Below are positions 13,463-13,660 of a DNA stretch of 13,660 nt, piece by piece. The translations under genes and the position numbers were made by a program. The DNA lies in the NCBI RefSeq assembly GCF_014359955.1, contig NZ_JACIYL010000027.1, positions 1 to 13,660 on the forward strand, read 5' to 3'. The notes beneath the pieces are model-generated. The model was not told where the DNA came from and made no database searches. It saw only the letters and a program-made list of their open reading frames with translations. This DNA comes from Thermogutta sp. (GTDB taxonomy: Bacteria > Planctomycetota > Planctomycetia > Pirellulales > Thermoguttaceae). Each line of letters opens with the position of its first letter. Within the stretch, counting starts at the first letter, position 1.

Positions 13463-13660
13463 ATGATGGACGCCCGATCGCCCGACGCTGACTTCCAGCC
13501 CACGGCCTCGTGGGAAGTCTTGCGACTGCGGGCAGAACTCTTGGAAGAATTCCGGCAATTCTTCAAAGAGCGGGGATTTCTCGAAGTGGAGACCCCGCTT
13601 CTTTCGCAGGATACGGTGGTCGATCGCCATCTCGATCCTTTTTGGGTGTGCGATGTCGAA
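13463..13660 (+). CDS. epmA: EF-P--(R)-beta-lysine ligase EpmA (N-terminal part)
   Basis: The first 66 codons of a protein that continues past the right edge. EpmA (PoxA/GenX/YjeA) is a lysyl-tRNA-synthetase paralogue without the anticodon-binding domain; it activates (R)-beta-lysine with ATP and attaches it to Lys34 of EF-P. The visible part matches the family start: a variable polar leader, then a long helix (LRLRAELLEEFRQFFKERG) and class II synthetase motif 1, FLEVETPLLSQDTVVDRHLDPF. The absence of an N-terminal OB domain in front of that helix is what separates EpmA from real lysyl-tRNA synthetase. The start is ATG 13463 or ATG 13466, with only a weak ribosome site. It lies 31 bases after efp on the same strand, probably one operon. 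Confidence 0.92.
   Translation, partial: MMDARSPDADFQPTASWEVLRLRAELLEEFRQFFKERGFLEVETPLLSQDTVVDRHLDPFWVCDVE

Noticed and set aside
12694..13566. A 290-codon open frame on the minus strand opposite efp
   Set aside because: It is antisense to EF-P and to the epmA start, both of which are unmistakable on the plus strand.

Overview
The window looks like chromosomal DNA of a GC-rich, flagellated planctomycete of the Pirellulales type; a thermophilic Thermogutta-like organism is my best guess. This rests on gene content and style (very large FliD, futalosine-pathway menaquinone gene, secreted sulfatase, gluzincin-type lipoprotein-era secreted protease family DUF1570, dispersed GC-rich hairpin repeats), not on any database search.

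Layout. Positions 1-3779 hold a minus-strand flagellar block: fliD (filament cap), then fliS (flagellin chaperone), followed closely by the start of mqnD (menaquinone synthesis, cut by the window edge). A 339-base divergent gap with a 13-base tandem repeat separates it from a plus-strand run: a CsgG/LpoB-like lipoprotein, an 81-residue conserved-looking small protein, and a complete XerC-type tyrosine recombinase. A repeat-filled gap leads to a secreted sulfatase at 6911-8635, which converges, across a second small repeat cluster, on a minus-strand pair: a PHP-family CpsB/YwqE-like tyrosine phosphatase followed by a DUF1570-like metallopeptidase.

Positions 10401-11354 contain no convincing gene. 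They hold the largest repeat cluster: two tandem copies of a 241-base-period unit, then a further string of short hairpins. The hairpins share a 7-base stem, 5-base loop format in which the stem sequence changes but pairing is kept.

The right end is a translation-factor modification locus: epmB (minus) faces away from efp and epmA (plus). EF-P keeps Lys34, the residue that EpmB and EpmA together beta-lysylate, so substrate and both central modifying enzymes sit side by side. A 39-codon possible membrane microprotein begins at the base after the epmB stop. I found no RNA gene, CRISPR array or complete insertion sequence.
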